Shown here piece by piece: positions 59,749-64,000 of a DNA stretch of 64,000 nucleotides (positions within the stretch are counted from its first letter, which is position 1; each line of letters begins with the position of its first letter). Made by a program: the position numbers and the translations under genes. This DNA comes from Phytoseiulus persimilis. Its lineage: Eukaryota; Arthropoda; Arachnida; Mesostigmata; Phytoseiidae. The stretch is from contig CM075101.1 in the NCBI GenBank assembly GCA_037576195.1, forward strand, positions 868,001-932,000. The letters are read 5' to 3'. The notes beneath the pieces were generated by a model that did no database searches, was not told the DNA's origin, and saw nothing but the letters and a program-made list of their open reading frames with translations.

Positions 59749-61068
59749 GAGCGCGAAGCTTCGTGATGCCCTTTCTGTTTTAAGAATGTCCTCGTTGTTA
59801 GCAGCGATATTACTCGCGGAGAACGGCTGCACCCTGGGCTGCGACCCTGGGACGAGTCTCCGAATCCGAGTAATTAGGGTGTTGGCCTATAGACCTCTCA
59901 CACTTTCCTATACAACGGAGCGTCCCAGAGAAGAAACGTCATTTAAATTATACATCGTATCCGCTCATCCAAAACCATCCGGCTGAAAATACGTAGGGAG
60001 CAATTGAATGGAGGGAGGGATGAGTCTCGATGCCTCCTTTGCTTGTCCGATGTGAGTCGACTCCTCGTTCTTGATGCTTATCTCCTTCAAGAATTAGAAC
60101 CGAAACCTGACATGGAATTGTCGCAATTGGTCAATCATTACGTTGAGAATCAGGAGTTCAGGATCGGAGAGGTTCCACAGCTCCTCGATTGCGACTGCTT
60201 GTCACCCTGAGCTGAGAGTATCTACAATACCAAAAACAAGTCCGGACCCAGCAATGAGACAGGGCCAAAATGATTTATCCTGAGACATTTTATTTCAGCT
60301 CAGTGAAATCTATGACAAAGATAACAAAATAACGTCTCAACTTATTCAGAGATGGTCCGACCGCATGGAATAGCTTCGTTTCCGCCCTGCATGATCAGAA
60401 GTAACAAAAGAATGAGCACCTGATGAGATTCCCCACCAATCTTGGCTGATAGTGGGTTTTCGGATATCGAACTGGGAATCATACACAGCTGCAAACTTTC
60501 TGTGAATAACGGAGCCTATCTAAATGAGATGATGCTGCGAGCAAGGGAAACGATCTGCTTCCGATGGTTGAATGAACGTGTCAGGAATTATTGGAGTCAA
60601 TTATTTCAGGCCGAGTAAATGACTCTTGTCGACGTTAAACGAGTTCTCATTTGCTTTCTACCAGCCGTGGAACTGGTATGAAGTACGAGGAAAACGATTC
60701 TGGGTTGGCTCTATCGGACGTAGGCACAGATCGAGACCTCGCCTGGCCGTGAAAGTCATGATGAGTCGACGACTTGCATTAGAGATGTGGCTCTTCCCAT
60801 TCGTATTATTTCGGTTGAGGTTCGTTGGACGCTAACTTCTTGGTCAGAAACCCGAAGCGATAGTATTCGTTGTCAATCGAAATTGAGTTGTGCGCCGGGA
60901 GGAGAAAGTAGCGAGCATGTTTCTCTGATCCGGGGAAATATTTTCAAACATAATAGTACGATTACACCCAAAACTGGCACAACCAGCAGGGCTGTCGATG
61001 CCTCTGGCCACTGGGTAAGACTGCTGGAATTCTCATCTTACGAGTTCGTTAGCGTATGATCAATCAGA
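59749..61068. other. Spacer and cytochrome b561 3'UTR
   Basis: Contains the convergent 3' ends of the coactosin-like and cytochrome b561 genes. The open frames at 60004-60210 and 60787-61059 (plus) have no recognisable domain. Minus-strand AATAAA at 60294-60289 may end the b561 transcript. Confidence 0.45.
60289..60294 (-). terminator. Candidate poly(A) signal for cytochrome b561
   Basis: AATAAA on the minus strand, about 775 bp after the b561 stop codon. Assignment is by position. Confidence 0.4.
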
Positions 61069-62645
61069 TCATTCCGAAGCGAATACCGCTCGACCGCCTC
61101 TTATATTGTTCCGGGTGATGAGAGGAATCAGCACAACTAGGATAATTATTGCCGCGGCAATCGCGTTGATGATGAGGCCTTGCTCCGGGAACTCTCGGTA
61201 GTCCGGGTTGGCGTTTTGACCGCTAAAATGAGAGACAGAAGGTTGAGCGAGAGATGAATGATGGGTTGAGGACGACCGGAATTCATGGCCATGGAAGCTC
61301 ATCGATTGAGTATCATGAGCGTTTCCAGATAAATAAATTCTATCAACATCCCCCTGGAGATTCGATTAAGGATTTCATAAATTGATTCTGCTTATTCCAG
61401 CATGGGTTCGTTCAAGTTTTTGGAGTGAGTTCTTCTCAGGTTGCGGATAGCTCCACCTACATCATTCCATAAATGGGCCACTGTTTGTGCCATGTTAAAT
61501 CGAACCTCGTTTACGAGGTGTTGCACGTGATTATCAGCATTCTTAGAAATTAATATAACTGGGCTCCATATCCGGAACTTACTTAAGCCGGGCCCGAGCC
61601 GCTTGCATCAAGCCGGTGACAGCAGTCGCAGATGCCATGAAAAATATCACCAATCCAAAAGTGGCGTGAACAGGAACAAGAGCCGCTCTAAATGATGATG
61701 TGGCTCCATCGCAGCACAGAAGTACCAGGAATGTCATGAATCCGACGATGAACTATCAAGATTCAGGCGCAATTAGAAACATCATCCATCTTTCAGCGAA
61801 GTAGGAAAAAACGACGTCAGCGATTCAGTGGATCTGGCTTCATTGATGTATTTGAGTTCTATACCAACCTGCATTGCGAACAGTGCGCAGGTTCCGATAG
61901 CTAACCATGAGTGGAGCGAGTAGAAATGCATCGCCTTAGGAACCCTATCGTTGGCCTCGTAGGCCATATAGAACCCTACAGCTATGCATCCTGCCGCAGC
62001 GATGAGCACGAGAGCATGAATGAGCTTGGCGTAGATGCGCCTCACGCAGCCGAATATCCGATATGCCAGAATAGCCTGCAAATTATGAAAGAAAAGTCAG
62101 TGATGGTCCTCCAAGCAGCTCATCGAACGCGGAAGTGCGTTGACTCTTCTCTAGTCCCGTAGCCGATGGAAGGAACCCGGGAAGAGAGTGAGCCTTCCAC
62201 GCGTGTTGTTTGTACACAGCACCCAACTGGCATCGCTTCCCGCAGCACAGATACTCCCAGAAGTGTCGTGGGAACAGTCCGCGGCGATACCACGCGAAAC
62301 GCTGCTAAGGAAGCTAGAGAGTACCTGTCCATTCAAGAAAATGAAACCGCCAATCATCAGGATGAAGTGGAGGTTGAACTGTCTCTTGACGTCGTTTCTC
62401 CAGGCTATCCCTCCTTCGTAGTGGAAAACCCAGAAAAGCGTCACAGCGAGAATTCCAACGAGCAGCAGCTGAAAATCCGTTTGTCTTTACGTCTCACAAC
62501 ATTTCAAAATTAGAGCCAAGTCAGTCGATATGATATTCAGAAAGCCTCTGGTTGTTATTCAGAGGGAACTCACCTCAGCTATGAACGTGAGAAAATTGAG
62601 GAAAGCCCTGGCGAAAGAGCCCATGGGCTTATCGAGCATCATCAT
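61069..62645 (-). CDS. CYB561: Cytochrome b561 (transmembrane ascorbate-dependent reductase)
   Basis: Six-helix membrane protein carrying two b hemes that moves electrons from cytosolic ascorbate to lumenal or extracellular monodehydroascorbate or ferric iron. Exons: 62574-62645, 62325-62468, 61869-62075, 61583-61752 and 61069-61222, with phases 0, 0, 0 and 2 matching, giving 248 residues (family about 230-280). Helices include LLLVGILAVTLFWVF, FILMIGGFIFLNGQAILAYR, LIHALVLIAAAGCIAVGFYM, LHSWLAIGTCALFAMQ and VHATFGLVIFFMASATAVTG, plus the last-exon segment INAIAAAIIILVVLIPLI. His58, His92, His127 and His170 sit where the four heme ligands are expected. The short N-terminal exon has three consecutive ATG codons; the first is used, and the second and third have the better context. 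Which subgroup (chromaffin type, lysosomal or ferric reductase) is uncertain. Confidence 0.93.
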
Positions 62646-63842
62646 CCGTCCCTCAGCTTCCTCGTTCACGCGAGTTGGAGGCTTCCTGCATGCAATGAGG
62701 AGTGAGCTCAGGAATCAGGTCTCGATCTGATCATTGCCCGTTCGTGCTTTTTGATAAATATCTACGCGACTCATGAGCTTACAAAGGATCGATCAATCTC
62801 TTTGTCCGCCGTACGAGAATGGACTACGGCGAACGTTACCGTTCAGATCTGCGAGGATCGTGAGTCGGAAACCTTGTTCTTTATACGATGCTTATCATCC
62901 ACAGCTAAGTTCCTTCCTACTTTTGACGTTTCGTCGATGGAGGAAAATCAAATCCCTGATTGTGAGGCGAAAATCTATCCTGGGATTGGGCATTCGTACC
63001 TACATTATTCCGCATAGATTGGGTTTCGACTATCCTGAGTGACAAGTTTCCTTTACTCACAACGAAGATGATGTCGACACACTGAGGATCAACTATATAG
63101 GTCTGTGGTTCACGATTTGAACTTCCCGATTCATTGAATGCGCGCTCCGAAGCTCCCACACGGGCGAATTTTTTTAACAGGAATTTCAACGAAGCCCCCG
63201 TCGCAGACGCTGGCTGAGCTGGTACGGCTCTGTGGGAAGGTATAGAGAGCACTTTGAGGAGAGGAGCTGTCTTCCGGGTTCGAGGCAACCGTGGGGGCGC
63301 GATCGTGTTCAACATGCATGTCAATGGCTCTTCGATCGCCCCTCATGAGCCCGGGTGCCTTCACTGTCCTCCTATACGCAGTAGTTTCTCTCTCTGCGTG
63401 GGCTTTTGTCAAGAAACTCGCTTTGCAACATTGACTTTTTGACATCTCTAGTCGCAATCTATCACGGAACTGTTGTTGCTCGTTCTCCCTCTAAGCGCGT
63501 CGCCACCGTTAAGCGATGGTTGTGGTCGGTTCTGAGCGGCGAATTTGAGGAATACATGTATAACAAATGAATGATCAGGCGGCCCAGAGTCAACCGAAGA
63601 TGAGATGTGGTGCTGGGCTAAACAATGCATTCGAATGATCACGTACCAGGCTATGATTGCCATCAAAACTGTCTCGGGGCTTGCGGTGAATTTGGGGGCC
63701 CGCGCCTCATTGTGGCCCAAGAACAGACAGCAGCGAAACTTTCACGTTCACACAGCATGCATGCAGTCATTGCTCCGACTGAACAGTAGCCGGGCACCCT
63801 GGCAGGCGGGCATGCGTGCCGCCAGTTGACTGCTTCCCTCGA
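62646..63842. other. Right-end region, no gene recognised
   Basis: Holds the upstream region of cytochrome b561. Short open frames on both strands have no domain. A minus-strand frame near 63.63-63.72 kb (FTASPETVLMAIIAWYV before a GTGATC donor-like site) could be a small first exon but is unsupported. Confidence 0.4.
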
Positions 63843-63956
63843 TGGCGTGCCGGCCTGTGAAGACTCCCCTCATCCGCAAATCCATCGATCCGCAATGGAA
63901 CGTCTGGGGGAGGTATCGGCTCGGTTTTGACTCCGAGCCTGAGGAGCCGCGTGATT
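63843..63956 (+). CDS. Possible partial exon with a C2-domain-like motif
   Basis: The frame from ATG 63843 reads MACRPVKTPLIRKSIDPQWN, which resembles the K-T-x-x-I-K-K-S/T-x-x-P-x-W-N strand of C2 domains. The frame closes at 63956, while another frame (EQLHQKKESIIA) stays open to the window edge, so an intron or a false match are both possible. Nothing else supports a gene. Confidence 0.22.
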
Positions 63957-64000
63957 AACGCCGAACAACTTCATCAGAAGAAGGAGAGCATCATCGCTCG

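Noticed and set aside
1..64000. CRISPR arrays, bacterial operons, viral genomes
   Set aside because: No regularly spaced direct repeats with unique spacers, no ribosome-binding-site-led gene strings and no viral hallmark proteins were seen; the coding genes have spliceosomal introns.

Overview
This window is nuclear DNA from an animal, most likely an arthropod and probably a mite or tick relative. Conserved genes are split by short GT-AG introns (roughly 60-200 bp), base composition is near 50% GC, there are AATAAA poly(A) signals, and a non-LTR retrotransposon remnant looks tick-like. A compact phytoseiid-type predatory mite genome would fit, but the species is inference. There are no bacterial operons, CRISPR arrays or convincing tRNA genes.

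Layout, left to right. (1) 1-1554, minus: serine palmitoyltransferase subunit 2, lacking only its last few codons at the window edge. (2) 6598-6838, minus: first coding exon of a monoamine (dopamine-type) SLC6 transporter, with no further exon recognised nearby. (3) 6839-16281: non-coding, with simple repeats, a dispersed 45-bp repeat and a 77-bp inverted repeat. (4) 17266-22336, minus: complete Na+/K+-ATPase alpha subunit, with two tandem versions of one 95-bp exon that look mutually exclusive. (5) 22337-34496: a long stretch with no recognised gene. (6) 34497-39233, plus: complete NSL1/KANSL1 homologue with PEHE domain, six coding exons and a long 3'UTR. (7) 40925-49343: a dynamic block holding a young non-autonomous inverted-repeat element, two degraded and head-to-tail joined copies of a pseudouridine-5'-phosphatase-like HAD gene, a LINE fragment, and an intact intronless copy of the same HAD gene. 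(8) 49344-54143: mostly unassigned, with another 45-bp array. (9) 54144-62645: a gene-dense end with a two-exon hypothetical gene, a secreted chitin-binding protein (seven exons), a coactosin-like actin-binding protein (four exons) and a cytochrome b561 (five exons, minus). The last 1.3 kb has no secure gene.

The genes are independent housekeeping, neuronal, cuticle and chromatin genes and do not form a pathway together. The most unusual parts are the alternative ATPase exons, the chimeric HAD pseudogene array beside a young foldback-like element, and a dispersed 45-bp minisatellite family that also forms the core of that element.
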